A DNA stretch of 64,000 nucleotides from Ophiostoma sp. CBS 140.51 (taxonomy: Eukaryota > Ascomycota > Sordariomycetes > Ophiostomatales > Ophiostomataceae), in NCBI GenBank assembly GCA_029298735.1, contig JANSLP010000041.1, positions 105,140-169,139 on the forward strand, read 5' to 3'. The notes under the pieces were generated by a model. It was not told where the DNA came from, ran no database searches, and saw only the letters and a list, made by a program, of their open reading frames with translations. Made by a program: the position numbers and the translations under genes. Below are positions 11,703 to 22,315 of the stretch, one piece after another. Each line of letters starts with the position of its first letter. Within the stretch, counting starts at the first letter, position 1.

Positions 11703-13508
11703 CTAGGCTGGAAGAGCAGTCCCAGTCTTCTCTCCGGCGGTGCTTAAAAACTCGACGTGCTCCATGCCGGGCTTGGTCTTTCCATTCTCAATGGCAGTGC
11801 GTGTATCCACGTCCAGCGGGAACCGACGGGCCACTGCGACGGTGTCAAAGACAGACTTTGACTCCGTAAAGATAATATCAATCTCCTCGAGGGTGCAGCC
11901 GTTGGTCTCGGGATAGAAAAAGTAAATGGTGAGTGCCGACACGGCGTTTGTCACGGCAAACACGATAAAGTACTTGTTCCCAATCCTGGTAAAGGCGATA
12001 GGGCTGACTTCGGCAATCAGGAAACTGTAGAACGGGGTTGGTTTGGTAAGATACAAAGAGACAAAGAGCGATGGGGACAGAACACGGGAAAGGAAAACGG
12101 ACTTGAGTAACCAGCCGACTGCGGTGGCGATGCCGCACACGGGTGTGCGGAGGTCGTCGGGCGCGACCTCGGCGGCATAGAGGAACGGAATGCCGAGCCA
12201 TCCAATGGTGAAGAAGAATTTGAAGCTGAAGACGAAGAAGACGGCAGCTTTGAGCGCGGCTTTATTGGTCGAAGCCGAAGCTGTGCCGGCCAGACACGCC
12301 ATGGACACGGAACACATGGCGGCGCCGAAGAGCATGAGTTTTCGCCGGCCAAAGCGATCGACGGTGAACGAGCAGATAAACGCCGCCAGCGTAATGGAAA
12401 TGGCAAGGCAGCCGGCGAGGATGTAGGATAGATCGAGGGAGAAATGCAACTCGGCCTGGAAGATCGTGGTCGTGTAGTACACCACGGCATTCGTGCCATT
12501 GGCCTGCAAGAAAAATTGTGCACCGCACGCCAAGCCTATGGCATGGAAAGTCAGTATCGTGGGGTAAAAAAGGAAGGAAAAAAAAATAGAAAGGAAGCAA
12601 GCACTCACAAAGACGGTGGAACACACGACGGCCGCCCATCGTAAACAGAGAGGAAAGCGGGACCGTCCGGTTGTTCATCACATGGGAGGCCTGTTGAATG
12701 TTGAAGACGGTCTGCTCGACGCTGTCTTCCAGCTCAGTGTCCGTCCAGTCTGCACGCACGCGCTCGAGAATGGCCTTGGCCTCGGCCTCGCGCTTCTTCT
12801 TGATGAGCCAGTGGGGCGACTCGGGCAGGAAGCACATGAGCACGGCGAGAGAAATGGTGAAAACAAGCGGAAAGGCCAGCGCCACACGCCACGAGGCCGA
12901 CGAAGTCTTATAAAACTGCATGCCGTACTCGAGCCAGCCGCCCACGGCGCCGCCAAAGCCGGCAAACATGCCAAAGGCCGACACGTGGGCGCCACGCGAC
13001 CGGGGCCGCGACAGCTCGGCCTGCCACGCCGACACCGTGGCAATGAGCGCGCCACTGCCGAGGCCAAGGACAATGCGGGCTACAATGAGCTGCGCAAACG
13101 CGTAACTGGACGACATGAGCACGTAGCCAATGCCCTGGACCACGTTGGCGACCAGGATCGTCTTTTTGCGGCCGAGGACGTCGCCGAGCAGCATGCAGGT
13201 CAGGCCACCAATCGCGCCAAACAGCGTGTACAGGGCGACGACGGTGCCTAGTCAGGGTTAAACAAACGAACAAAAACGGCGAGACATCACAAGAGGACAT
13301 GAGGCGACGGACCTTCAATGGTGGATTTGTGCGCCTTTTCTGCGCCGACAGTGGTGATGGAGTTGATCTGCGGAAACTGCTCGTAAAACGACGGCAGTCT
13401 CACGAGGTTGCCCAACGCGGACTGGTTGAAGCCAAAGGTGCTGATGGCCAGGCCGGCCGCAGCCCAGACGGCCCAGGAGAGCTGTTTTCCTTTAAGCTCC
13501 TTCATCAT
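11703..13508 (-). CDS. MFS sugar porter
   Basis: Four exons: 13508-13313, 13247-12609, 12535-12103, 12024-11703, giving 529 residues. The family signatures appear in order: DVLGRKK in the first intracellular loop, GLGSG in TM4, PESPHWL at the end of TM6, a QQASHV patch, QANGTNAVVYY in TM7, DRFGRRK, and PETNGCTLEEID near the C-terminus. About 12 hydrophobic segments are present, so this is a plasma-membrane sugar or polyol carrier. Intron 3 is 78 bp, stop-free and a multiple of three. I remove it because the join restores GWLLNFLIAEVSPIAF, which is the conserved family sequence. Introns 1 and 3 both use the weaker donor GTCCGT. It lies divergent to the cupin gene. Confidence 0.9.
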
Positions 13509-14037
13509 GCCGTGCAGGAACAGTGCGTGAATCGTTTCGTGAGAGGAGAGTTTGTTTGAGAAACCAAATAAATAAATAAAAAAAGCACTTCTAACAGAAA
13601 GGCACGTCTGACGGTAATGTCCTGTTCCTTTGTACTCTGCAGGTGAGCGATCGCTTCGTACGATGATCTACCCCACGGGGAAGAAAATCCGGGGAAGAAG
13701 AACATCGGAGAAGAAGCCATTCGGAGGAGTCGGAGGAGACAAGGGTGGGTGGGTGGAGATAAGGCTTGTGCGATGCTACTAACACCATTACGTCGGGCCG
13801 GTCTGGTTACCACATCGCCATCAACCATCGGTCCGAACATTGTTGCTACACTTGGCTGACTTGTTTGCATTGCATTCTCTCCAAGCCTCAGTAGGTATAC
13901 AAAAGTGTCACAATGGACTGCACGTTGCTTGTTTTAGTGCCACCAAGCCACGTATTTTGTTTTTCTTTTCTTTTCTATTTTCTTCATTTAAAACCCCTTT
14001 ATTTCCCGCATTTCTTTCTCCGAGTTACTCGCGCGCC
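13509..14037. promoter_or_regulatory. Divergent promoter between sugar porter and cupin gene
   Basis: About 530 bp separate the two start codons. It contains a CCCC-AC-GGGG inverted repeat near 13671-13680, whose left half matches a CreA-type SYGGRG core on the minus strand. A run of CGG triplets lies at 13705-13740 and a T/C-rich stretch just before the cupin ATG. Shared regulation is possible but not shown. Confidence 0.4.
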
Positions 14038-14601
14038 ATGTCCAGCACACCACCCACGATTCCGCGCCCCAAGCGCGTAGTTACCGGCCACAACGACAGC
14101 GGAAAGGGCATCATCCAGGTCGTCGACCAGGGCCGGTGGACAGAAGTCCAGGGCGGCAAGGCGCTGTGGAACGTCATGTGGTCGACGACGACGTTTCCCA
14201 TTAACAGCGCCACGGACGACGCATTACAGCGCGAAGCAGGCAAAAAAGACGACGAAAAGACCAAGGTCATGGCGCTGTCGCTGCCCAACGGCACTGTGCT
14301 ACGCATGGTGGACCGCGCGCCCGGCACGCAGTCGGCCATGCACCGGTCGCAGACGGTCGACTATGGCGTGGTTCTGGATGGCGAGATGGAAATGGTCATG
14401 GACTCGGGCGAGTCGGTGGTGCTGCACGCCGGCGATGTGTGCATCCAGCGCGGGACGCTGCACCAGTGGCGCAACAACACCAACCAGTGGAACCGCATGC
14501 TGTTTGTGCTGATGGATGCCGAGCCGCTGACCGTGGGCGGCAAAGTTCTCAAGGGGGAGTCGGGGTACGAGGGCGTGCAAGGCGTGGGCAGTCGTCTGTA
14601 G
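14038..14601 (+). CDS. Cupin-domain protein
   Basis: Single exon, 187 residues from ATG 14038. The frame is open further upstream, but that part is T-rich leader sequence. Residues about 85-165 form one cupin barrel. Motif 1 is around MHRSQTVDYGVVLDGEMEM (His102). Motif 2 is GDVCIQRGTLHQW (His142). Small fungal cupins of this layout occur beside catabolic and secondary-metabolism genes and may act as isomerases, dioxygenases or binding proteins. The metal ligand set looks reduced (H-x-S rather than H-x-H), so an enzymatic role is uncertain. It is divergent from the sugar porter. Confidence 0.8.
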   Translation: MSSTPPTIPRPKRVVTGHNDSGKGIIQVVDQGRWTEVQGGKALWNVMWSTTTFPINSATDDALQREAGKKDDEKTKVMALSLPNGTVLRMVDRAPGTQSAMHRSQTVDYGVVLDGEMEMVMDSGESVVLHAGDVCIQRGTLHQWRNNTNQWNRMLFVLMDAEPLTVGGKVLKGESGYEGVQGVGSRL

Positions 14602-14904
14602 GCAGTATTTGACAAGAGGCTAGAGAGACTAGATACTAATACCATTGCACAGGCATTCTCTCACATTCGTTCACAAAGTTGTCTAGCATAAATGTCGTGA
14701 ACAACTACGCTCGGGATGGTTGGAGTCGCCACGATACTCGTTCATCGGGCTTATTCCGTGTAATAGACTTGAACGGATTCAGCTGCATATTGCAAACATG
14801 CTTTGACAAAATAGGGTTGAATGTCACGGTTCATGGAAGATGAAAGACATTATAAAATTGTATGCACTAAACTATGCAGTAGATGTTTTGGATACAATAA
14901 CGAG
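14602..14904. other. Short convergent intergenic stretch
   Basis: About 300 bp between the 3' ends of the cupin gene (plus) and the CocE-like hydrolase (minus). Only 3' UTR-like A/T-rich sequence is seen. Confidence 0.6.
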
Positions 14905-16629
14905 TTACTTTGGGATAATGGGGAGCAGGAAGAACGAGTCCTGCCCGGGGCCCGTGTAAATGGTGGTCTTGCCAGCATACACATCCGAACCACGGTCTTG
15001 TGGATGGTTGTGCAAAAAGGGCCCTGCACCCTTTTCTCTCCAGTTGAGCGATGGATCGGCCAGGGCACTGGCCCGCTGGAAGTCGTGCCCGCCAATGCGA
15101 AGCGTAATGTAGTAGCCAGCCGGCAGCGTGATGCTGGTGGGCCACACCTCAATGTCGAGTTCGTAAATTTTGTTGGGCTCGAGTGGCTGCCTCTCGTCGT
15201 GGCTGTGGTAGGGCCTGTACGGCTTGGTCAGGGCCGCATCCAGTTTGCGATGGGAGGCGCGCAGCCAGCCCATGGACAGCGGCGTGTGCGGGTCCCAGGC
15301 GCCCTGGAATTCGACCTCGGTGCCGTCGGGCGACCAGCCCTGCAGTGTCAAGAAGAGGTCCGCGTCGGCCGTAGTGGATGACATGAAGAGCTTGACCGCC
15401 ATGGGGCCAGTGATCTCAGTGGTCACCGGCAGCGGGTCGGAACGGAACACGGCCTCGTCGCCCATGGCGTCGATTGTAATCGAGCCCTGCTCTTGCTGCG
15501 TGGTGGCTGTCGACGCAGTCGCCAGCGCTTGGCTGCTGGCTTGCAGGTGCAGCTTGGTCCATTGCGTGTTGGGCAGCGGCCAAGCTGGCTCTCTGCGCAC
15601 CTCGTCGCCCAGCTCCTTGTCAGGCCGGCGCTCCCGCAGCAGCACGGGCGACTCGTCGAGCCAGCCGTTGTCGATGCCCTTGAGAAAACAATCGAGGAAG
15701 CGTTTTTGTAGTTGCATGGCATGGTCGAGATAAAAGGCCACGTCGTGCCGGCCCGGATGCACGGCCAGCCACTTGTGCGTCGAGGCCGCACGACCAAACC
15801 CCTCAAAGTTGCCGCGGGCGTGCAGACCAAACCCGGCGAGGTTAGCCGCGCTGAGTAGCGGCACCGTCACGCGCGACCAGTCCGGCGTGCGCTCCCGGTA
15901 CCAGTCATCCACGAGTGGGCGGGCCACGGGATGTACGAGGGGCTCGATGCGATTGGCTTTCAACTCGTCTTCGGACAACACCTCGGGCCCCGTGGCCTTT
16001 TGCTGCAGCCACGGGTCGTCAGGTCCGTTGCCGTTGCCGTGCTGGGCAGGGATGACTTGCTTGGGGTACCACGACTCGAGAAAGGCGTTGGACAGGATGC
16101 CGCCGTGGCGGCACTGTTCGCGGTAAAAGTCGGAGCAGCCCTCCCACGGCACAATGGCGGCCAGATGCGGCGGTTGCAGCGACGCCACAAGCCACTGGTT
16201 GATGGCGTAGTACGAGATGCCCAGCAGGCTGACCTTTCCGCTGCACCACGGCTGCACGCCCGCCCACTCAATGGACTCGTACAGGTCGCGGATCTCGCGT
16301 GGTGAGAAGAGGTCGATGACACCGGGACTGCGGCCCGCGCCACGCGAGTCCACACGCACCACCGCATAGCCCCATGCCGTCCACGTCTCCGGGTCGGCCG
16401 TCTCCCAGGTCATGTTGGACTTGGTCGAGCCCGGCAGAATGTCTGGGTAGCGCTCGAGCATCCACTTCCACTGCAGCGCATAGCCCGTCTTGTACTCGAC
16501 GCCCTTGCCGTACGGGCCCATGTTCATAATCACCGGCGCCGGCGACTGGTCATCGTCCGGTCGGAAGACATCTGCCTTGAGTGTGAGGCCGTCCGAGACA
16601 GTGATGGAGACGTCGCGTTCGACAATCAT
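14905..16629 (-). CDS. CocE/NonD-family serine hydrolase (peptidase S15-like)
   Basis: Intronless, 574 residues, ATG at 16629. The N-terminal alpha/beta-hydrolase domain contains the S15/CocE motif DSRGAGRSPG (about 94-103) and the nucleophile elbow GISYYA with Ser139. A helical cap follows, then a C-terminal jelly-roll beginning near the ADADLFLTL stretch. This order is that of cocaine esterase and X-Pro dipeptidyl-peptidase relatives. Fungal members hydrolyse esters or amides of small molecules. No signal peptide is evident, so the protein is probably cytosolic. A CocE-type enzyme beside an aromatic hydroxylase and a cupin suggests release of an aromatic acid from an ester, but that is inference. 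Confidence 0.88.
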   Translation of the reverse strand: MIVERDVSITVSDGLTLKADVFRPDDDQSPAPVIMNMGPYGKGVEYKTGYALQWKWMLERYPDILPGSTKSNMTWETADPETWTAWGYAVVRVDSRGAGRSPGVIDLFSPREIRDLYESIEWAGVQPWCSGKVSLLGISYYAINQWLVASLQPPHLAAIVPWEGCSDFYREQCRHGGILSNAFLESWYPKQVIPAQHGNGNGPDDPWLQQKATGPEVLSEDELKANRIEPLVHPVARPLVDDWYRERTPDWSRVTVPLLSAANLAGFGLHARGNFEGFGRAASTHKWLAVHPGRHDVAFYLDHAMQLQKRFLDCFLKGIDNGWLDESPVLLRERRPDKELGDEVRREPAWPLPNTQWTKLHLQASSQALATASTATTQQEQGSITIDAMGDEAVFRSDPLPVTTEITGPMAVKLFMSSTTADADLFLTLQGWSPDGTEVEFQGAWDPHTPLSMGWLRASHRKLDAALTKPYRPYHSHDERQPLEPNKIYELDIEVWPTSITLPAGYYITLRIGGHDFQRASALADPSLNWREKGAGPFLHNHPQDRGSDVYAGKTTIYTGPGQDSFFLLPIIPK

Positions 16630-17228
16630 GTTGGTTGTGAGCTTGCGGAAAATAATTAAATAGAAAATGGGGGAATGGGGAAAAGGACTGAATAAGCAGA
16701 GACAGAAAGCAGTGGGTGGAGCAATGGCCGTGTCAAGATGGAGACGAGAAGCAGGCTGCTGCTGTTAAAAAGAGCTCTACGGGGTTTACGGACTTTGTCC
16801 CCCACGGTCTTCGGCCCAAAGTGAGTTTGAAGTGTGAAGAGTCCGCATGGATGAGGGGGTTGCCGTCTTTGGGGTAGTACCTCCGTACGGTAAACAAATC
16901 CGTTGGGCTAGCATCACCATCGGACCGATCTCCACATTTCTCGAGGTCTTGCGTCTGAATGATGAATCGCAAGAGGAACAGAGGCACGACTCCGTAGCTG
17001 CAACGCATTGTCGCCGTCTAAGAAGGAGGCGTACGTGAGCAATTACATAAGGCATCATTGTTTGTGCATGATGGAAAGAAGAGAAATGACTGCCGAAATG
17101 GTGAAGAATACACAAGACTCATTTACTCATTTTGACATACTTTGACATACTTTGACATATTTTGACATATTTTGACAACTACTCCCTTCTCAACAGCCAC
17201 GCAGCATAGCCGGCCCGTCAAAGCAAAC
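16630..17228. promoter_or_regulatory. Divergent promoter between CocE-like hydrolase and acetoacetyl-CoA synthetase
   Basis: About 600 bp separate the two start codons. The right end carries a helically phased tandem repeat (listed separately). Otherwise no clear motif was identified. Confidence 0.45.
17131..17177 (+). repeat. Tandem 10-bp repeat TTTGACATAY, about 4.7 copies
   Basis: Five consecutive decamers start at 17131, 17141, 17151, 17161 and 17171. Two read TTTGACATAC, two read TTTGACATAT, and the last is TTTGACAACT. The array ends about 50 bp before the acetoacetyl-CoA synthetase ATG. The period of one helical turn would place repeated contacts on one face of the DNA. Confidence 0.9.
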
Positions 17229-19447
17229 ATGTCGAGTCAAACCACGGGACACGAGCTTCCTCGCAAGCTATGGACACACCCAAGACCAACCGAGACGGCC
17301 ATGTTCCATTTCATGAAGCAGGCCGAACAGGATGCACAACAGTTGTTTCCAGACTACGACGCGCTGTACCAGTGGTCGATCCAGCACCCGTCTGCCTTTT
17401 GGCGGTCCGTGCTGGCTTTTTTCCCCATCGTCTACTCGGGCACCGTGCCGGACCCCGTGGTTGACGAGCACGCGCGCATCGACACTGTACCCAAGTGGTT
17501 CTCCGGCGTCCAGCTCAACTTTGCCGAGAATATTCTTTTCACGGGCACGGTGTCCGGCGCAAGATCATGTCCGTGCCCTGGCAAGGAAGACGACAAGATT
17601 GCGTGCACCGAGGTCCGCGAAGACACGCCCCACGAGCCTGTGCACATTACGTGGGCTGCGCTGCGCGAGCGTGTCGGCCGGCTGGAGCAGGCCATGAAGG
17701 CGCAGGGCATCCGCAAGGGTGACCGCGTGGCTGTCGTGGGCAGCGTCTGCACCAACACGCTCGTCGTCTTTCTGGCCACCACTGCGCTGGGTGGCATCTT
17801 CTCCAGTAACAGCACCGACCTGGGCCCGGCGGCCATCCTCGACCGTCTCCTACAGATCCAGCCCAAGCTGCTCTTCGTCGAGGACTATGCCGTGTACAAG
17901 GGCACCACCATCGACTTGCGGCCCAAAACAGCTGCGCTCGTCGCTGGCCTGCGGCGTGATCCCAACTTCCAGGGTGCGGTAGTGTCCCCGCGATTTGCGG
18001 AGGCGGCTGACCTATCGGTGGTGCCACTATGCCAAACATGGGACGCGTACGTGGCCAAGGCGCCCTCGGCATTGCTCGTGTTTGAACCCATGGACTTTGC
18101 GGCGCCCATGATCATCCTCTACTCGTCGGGCACCACGGGCCAGGCCAAGTGCATTGTGCATTCCGTGGGCGGCATCGTGCTGAGCGGCCACAAGGAATCC
18201 ACGCTGCATCGCCTCGTCGACCACACCTCGACGCAGCTGCAGTTCACAACCACCAGCTGGATGATGTATCTCAGCGCCGTGCAGCTGATGCTCACTGGCG
18301 CGCGGCTCGTCATGTACGACGGCCACCCATTCACGCCAGACACAACTTCGCTGCTGCGCCTGGCCGCTCAAGAACAGGTCACCCACTTGGGCATCTCGCC
18401 ACGCTATCTACAAACCCTGCAGTCCGGCGGCATCGTGCCCCGCCGCGCGTTCGACCTCGGCCATCTCCAGGTGGTGACCAGCACGGGCATGGTTCTGTCT
18501 GAGGCTTTGTTTGCCTGGTTCTACGACACGGCTTTTCCGCCATCGGTCTTGCTCGCCAACATCTCGGGCGGCACCGACATCGTGGCTGCGTTTGGCACCT
18601 GCAGCCCGCTCCTTCCCCTCTACATTGGCGGATGCCAGTGCATCTCGCTTGGCATGGCCGTCGAGGCGTTTGACGCAGACGGCCGGCCGGTGCCGCCGGG
18701 CGAGGCCGGCGAGCTCGTGTGCACGAGGCCGTTCCCCACCATGCCCGTGCGGTTTTGGGGCGACGATAATGGTATAAAGAATACAAAGAAGAACAACAAC
18801 GTGGGCAGCCGTTACTTTGGCAGCTATTTCGACAAGTTTGCCAACGTGTGGACGCACGGCGACTTCATCAGCTTCCACCCACACACGCGGCAAGTCATGA
18901 TGCTGGGCCGCGCCGACGGCGTCCTCAACCCCAGCGGCGTCCGCTTTGGCAGCGCCGAGATCTACAATGTCGTCGACGACGAGTTTGCCGACTGCATCTC
19001 CGACAGCATCTGTGTGGGCCAGCGGCGGCCGCACGACACAGACGAGCGCGTCATTTTGTTTGTGCTAATGCAGCCGGGAAAGCAGTTCAACAGACAGCTC
19101 GTTCAGAACATCAAGCAGCGCATCTGGGCACGCTTGTCGCGCCGGCATGTGCCCAGCTTCGTGTTCCAGACACCAGAGATTCCGGTAAGTCGTGTACCCC
19201 CTTTGCCTTGCGGTGTGGACCAAATGGTGGACAAGAAAAGCAATGAAACTCACCCACGGACACACAAAACCAGACAACCCTCAATGGAAAAAAGGTCGAG
19301 CTGCCTGTCAAGCACATTGTGTCCGGACGGGATGTCAAGCCATCGAGTTCGCTTGTTAATCCAGGGTGCCTCGCCTTTTACTATTCATTTGCCCGTGATG
19401 ACGTGCTGGGAGGGAAGACGGGCGCCGGCCAAATGGCACACCTGTAG
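17229..19447 (+). CDS. Acetoacetyl-CoA synthetase (acetoacetate-CoA ligase)
   Basis: Two exons, 17229-19184 and 19274-19447, with an 89-bp intron (GTAAGT...CCAG), give 709 residues. ATG 17229 is used because the upstream in-frame codon at 17172 is TTG inside the tandem repeat. The ANL-superfamily order is intact. It includes the KWFSGVQLNFAEN block typical of AACS, the ATP loop SSGTTGQAK (about 299-307), the GISPRY motif, WTHGDF, the GRADGVLNPSGVRFGSAEIY hinge, and a C-terminal NGKKVELPVK with the adenylation lysine encoded by exon 2. The enzyme activates acetoacetate to acetoacetyl-CoA in the cytosol, feeding the thiolase or sterol routes. A Lys/Asn-rich insert of about 11 residues (near 18773-18805) interrupts the usual WGDD-to-YFD connection. 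Confidence 0.93.
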
Positions 19448-19737
19448 CCATGCAGTCCAAGATATAAATATCATCACTTACTTTTGCGTTCATGGAAGAG
19501 TTTTACATAGGTCGTATCTTGCTTTTGTTTTTGTTTTTCTTCTCCCAATTTTTTTATAAGTTGCATTGTGTATGCTACGGTCAATATTTGATAAACGACC
19601 AAGTCACCATTCATTAAAGTCGTTGATTCGGATCATATGAACACTCGGCAATTTCTTCCGTATCGAATGTTCCGCAAACAGGACATGTCGGCACGGCTCG
19701 ATGTTTCTTATTGGACAATGATATGACTTCATCTCCA

Positions 19738-20232
19738 TCACAGCCTTGGTCCTGAATCCACATTGACCTTGCCGTGCTCACACACTGCCACCAGCTGACC
19801 ATCACGTCTCCGCTTGATGGTTCCCCGCAATGCCGCCAGAGTCCTGCCCACCTGTACCACCTCACAATCAATGAGCAGCTCCGTGCCTGCGGGTGCTGGG
19901 CGCAGGTATGTGACAGACAACGATCGCGAGACACCCAAGCTGTCCCAAAAGCCAGGACGGCCGATGCGTGCCAAGGACAGGGTCGTGGTGAAGTCAAATA
20001 TGGACGCAATGCAGCCACCGTGGAGGCTGTTCATGCGGTTGCAGTGCTTTGGTCGGACGGTAAAGGCAAAGGACACGACGGGAGTGTCTTGCGTGTCGGT
20101 GGGCGATGTCTGGACAAGAGACAGATGCGGAAGTATGGCTGCCATCCAGTTCCCGGCGGCAAGGTTGCCCGCTTCGTCTGGTATGCTCTTCAGCCACATT
20201 TCTGCTATCTCATCCAGTGTGTCTTTTGCCAT
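19738..20232 (-). CDS. Hotdog-fold thioesterase, ACOT13/PaaI-like
   Basis: Single exon, 164 residues from ATG 20232. The in-frame sequence upstream is an F/S-rich leader and not likely coding. The diagnostic helix-start motif NRMNSLHGGCIASIFD (roughly residues 66-81) is the HGG(A/C)-type active-site segment of the 4HBT family. It is followed by the strands VTYLRPAPAGTELLIDCEVVQVGRTLAALRGTI. Such enzymes hydrolyse medium- or long-chain or aryl acyl-CoA thioesters. No N-terminal targeting peptide and no clear C-terminal PTS1 (it ends PRL) are seen. It lies divergent from the thiolase gene and next to acetoacetyl-CoA synthetase, so a role in acyl-CoA turnover is reasonable. Confidence 0.85.
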   Translation of the reverse strand: MAKDTLDEIAEMWLKSIPDEAGNLAAGNWMAAILPHLSLVQTSPTDTQDTPVVSFAFTVRPKHCNRMNSLHGGCIASIFDFTTTLSLARIGRPGFWDSLGVSRSLSVTYLRPAPAGTELLIDCEVVQVGRTLAALRGTIKRRRDGQLVAVCEHGKVNVDSGPRL

Positions 20233-20803
20233 TGTGAAAAAGAAAAAAGAAAAAAGAAAAAAAGAAACCAATTAAAGATGAGAGTGTGAATGGAAAGAGG
20301 AGTGAAGGTGCAATTTGACAGTTCTTTTCCGTATTTAGTAGGATTTCTCAGGGAAGCAACACACAGAGCTCAGGGGATCCCATGACCGTTAAAACTTGCC
20401 AGTATTGCATCTTCTATGCATTTGCATCGCGTACAGGTGTTGACCATGGGCTCAACCGTCATGTCAGGGTTTCTAAACGCTTCCGGGGGTGTCGGGGATG
20501 CTGGTTTTCAGTCTTCCCTTCTACGTCGGTCCGGTCCTGTGCTCTTTTCAAATCAGCAGCTACTGTCGGCCCGACCCCACGGGGTAGGTCCAAAACTAGC
20601 GCAAGTACAGTCGCGGCTTGGCCTGGTCTGAGGTACTCTGGCAGGCTGGGTGCTCTTTTTTTATGTAATTCAAACATAGTACAAAAATGATACACTTCTC
20701 GCTAAGAGCAAGTCTTGCGGTCTCGTGCATGTGAATTTCCACGCCCCATTCATCGTCACCGCCATCCAATTCCCGCCAACAACAAGTACAAACATCTTTT
20801 AAC
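20233..20803. promoter_or_regulatory. Divergent promoter between thioesterase and thiolase
   Basis: 571 bp separate the two ATGs. Contains several CCG/CGG elements, including CGGTCCG near 20527 and gtcggcccgacc near 20566-20577. The latter is a near-palindrome and may bind a zinc-cluster factor such as the Far/Oaf family. Not proven. Confidence 0.4.
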
Positions 20804-22315
20804 ATGGCAGCGCAACGTCTGCAGAGCATTGCATCGCATATCACGGGCACTCGAGAAGGCGTCGATCGAATGTAAGTCTCGTCCGCGCTTTGAGGACTCC
20901 AAATAAACGTTGACACGCGCTGATGCTATCGTAGTCTCGAAAAACATCCCGACGATGTGGTCATCACGCTCGCCTTCCGCACTCCCTTGTGCAAGGCCAG
21001 CAAGGGCGGCCTCAAGGACACACCGGTCGATACCATGGTCTTCAAGGTGCTCCAGCAGGCCAAAGAGCGAATGAATATGGATGCATCGCTCGTGGAAGAA
21101 ATCTGCCTTGGCAATGTATGAAAACAGAAAAGACCCCACACACCGTGCTGCTGAATGCTCAATGTGCTTAATGAGCTCAATGTGGTCAATATGCTAAATG
21201 GAACGCCGGTCGTTTAGGTCCACGAAGGGAAAGCGGCATACTATTGCCGGGCCGCGGCACTGGCCGCTGGGTTCCCGACCACGACAACCGCTTCGACGGT
21301 CAATCGGTTCTGTGCGTCGGGGCTGCAGGCCGTCCAAGCCGTGGCCAACCAGATCACAGCCAGTGCCATTGACGTGGGCATGGCCATTGGCGCCGAGTCC
21401 CTGACCTTTGCCGGCCCCCGTCTGACACGGCCGTTTGCCCAGGCGATTCTGGACGCTAACCAGGACGCGGCCGACTGCATGAACCCCATGGGGCAGACGT
21501 CTGAAGTGGTGGGGGCCGAGTTCCACATCACGCGAGAGGAGCAAGACGCGTATGCGGCGATATCGTACCAGCGGGCCGAGCAGGCGCAAAAGGCCGGCTG
21601 GTTCGACGACGAAATCGTGCCCATCACTGTCATGGACAAGGACGGCAAGGACACCACGTTGACCAAGGACGAGGGCCCGCGCTGGGGCACAACCGTCGAA
21701 TCGCTGAGCAAAGTCCGGCCCGCCTTTTCCGAATTTGGCAACCGGTCCACGGGCGGCAACAGCAGCCAGTTGACCGACGGTGCCGCCGTGGTCCTGCTGA
21801 TGCGGCGGTCCAAAGCACAAGAGCTGGGACAGCCGATCCTGGCCAAGTTCTGCGCAGCGACGACTGTTGGCCTGTGAGTGTGCCTTCTCACTGTACTTTT
21901 TTTTGTGTTTTTTTCAACCATGCCTTGACGAGGACAACATGAAGTATGTGGCTAACAAATACCTTTTATTTGAAACAGAAGCCCGCGTATTATGGGCATC
22001 GGCCCGTCCGTTGCCATACCAAAGCTCTTGCAGAAACTGCATCTCAGCATGAACGACGTTGATCTTATCGAGATCAATGAGGCGTTTGCGTCCATGGCGG
22101 TCTATTGCAAAAAGGAGCTCGGAATTGATCCCGACAAACTTAATGTCCGCGGCGGCGCCATCGCTCTCGGCCACCCGCTCGGCTGTACTGGTATACGGCA
22201 GATCGTCACGGGCCTGAGCGAGTGCCGGAGAAGAAAAGCGCGCCTTCTTATGACGAGCATGTGCGTGGGAACTGGGCAGGGCATGGCAGGCATGTTTGTC
22301 AACGAAGTGGTGTAG
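20804..22315 (+). CDS. Peroxisomal 3-ketoacyl-CoA thiolase
   Basis: Four exons, 20804-20871, 20935-21115, 21218-21873 and 21979-22315, give 413 residues. Residues 5-13, RLQSIASHI, form a PTS2-type nonapeptide (R-L-x5-H-I) in the position found in yeast and mammalian peroxisomal thiolases. Catalytic residues are present: Cys115 in NRFCASGLQAV, the EINEAFAS block, His in GGAIALGHPLGCTG, and Cys in CVGTGQGMAG. The enzyme cleaves 3-ketoacyl-CoA to acetyl-CoA and a shortened acyl-CoA in the last step of beta-oxidation. It is a tetramer of dimers in the same family as fungal Pot1/Fox3. Introns are 63, 102 and 105 bp. Its divergent thioesterase partner and the nearby acetoacetyl-CoA synthetase share acyl-CoA chemistry. 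Confidence 0.93.

Noticed and set aside
19185..19559. Read-through extension of acetoacetyl-CoA synthetase past 19184
   Set aside because: A clean GTAAGT...CCAG intron joins to NGKKVELPVK, the conserved catalytic C-terminus. The read-through tail has no similarity to the family.
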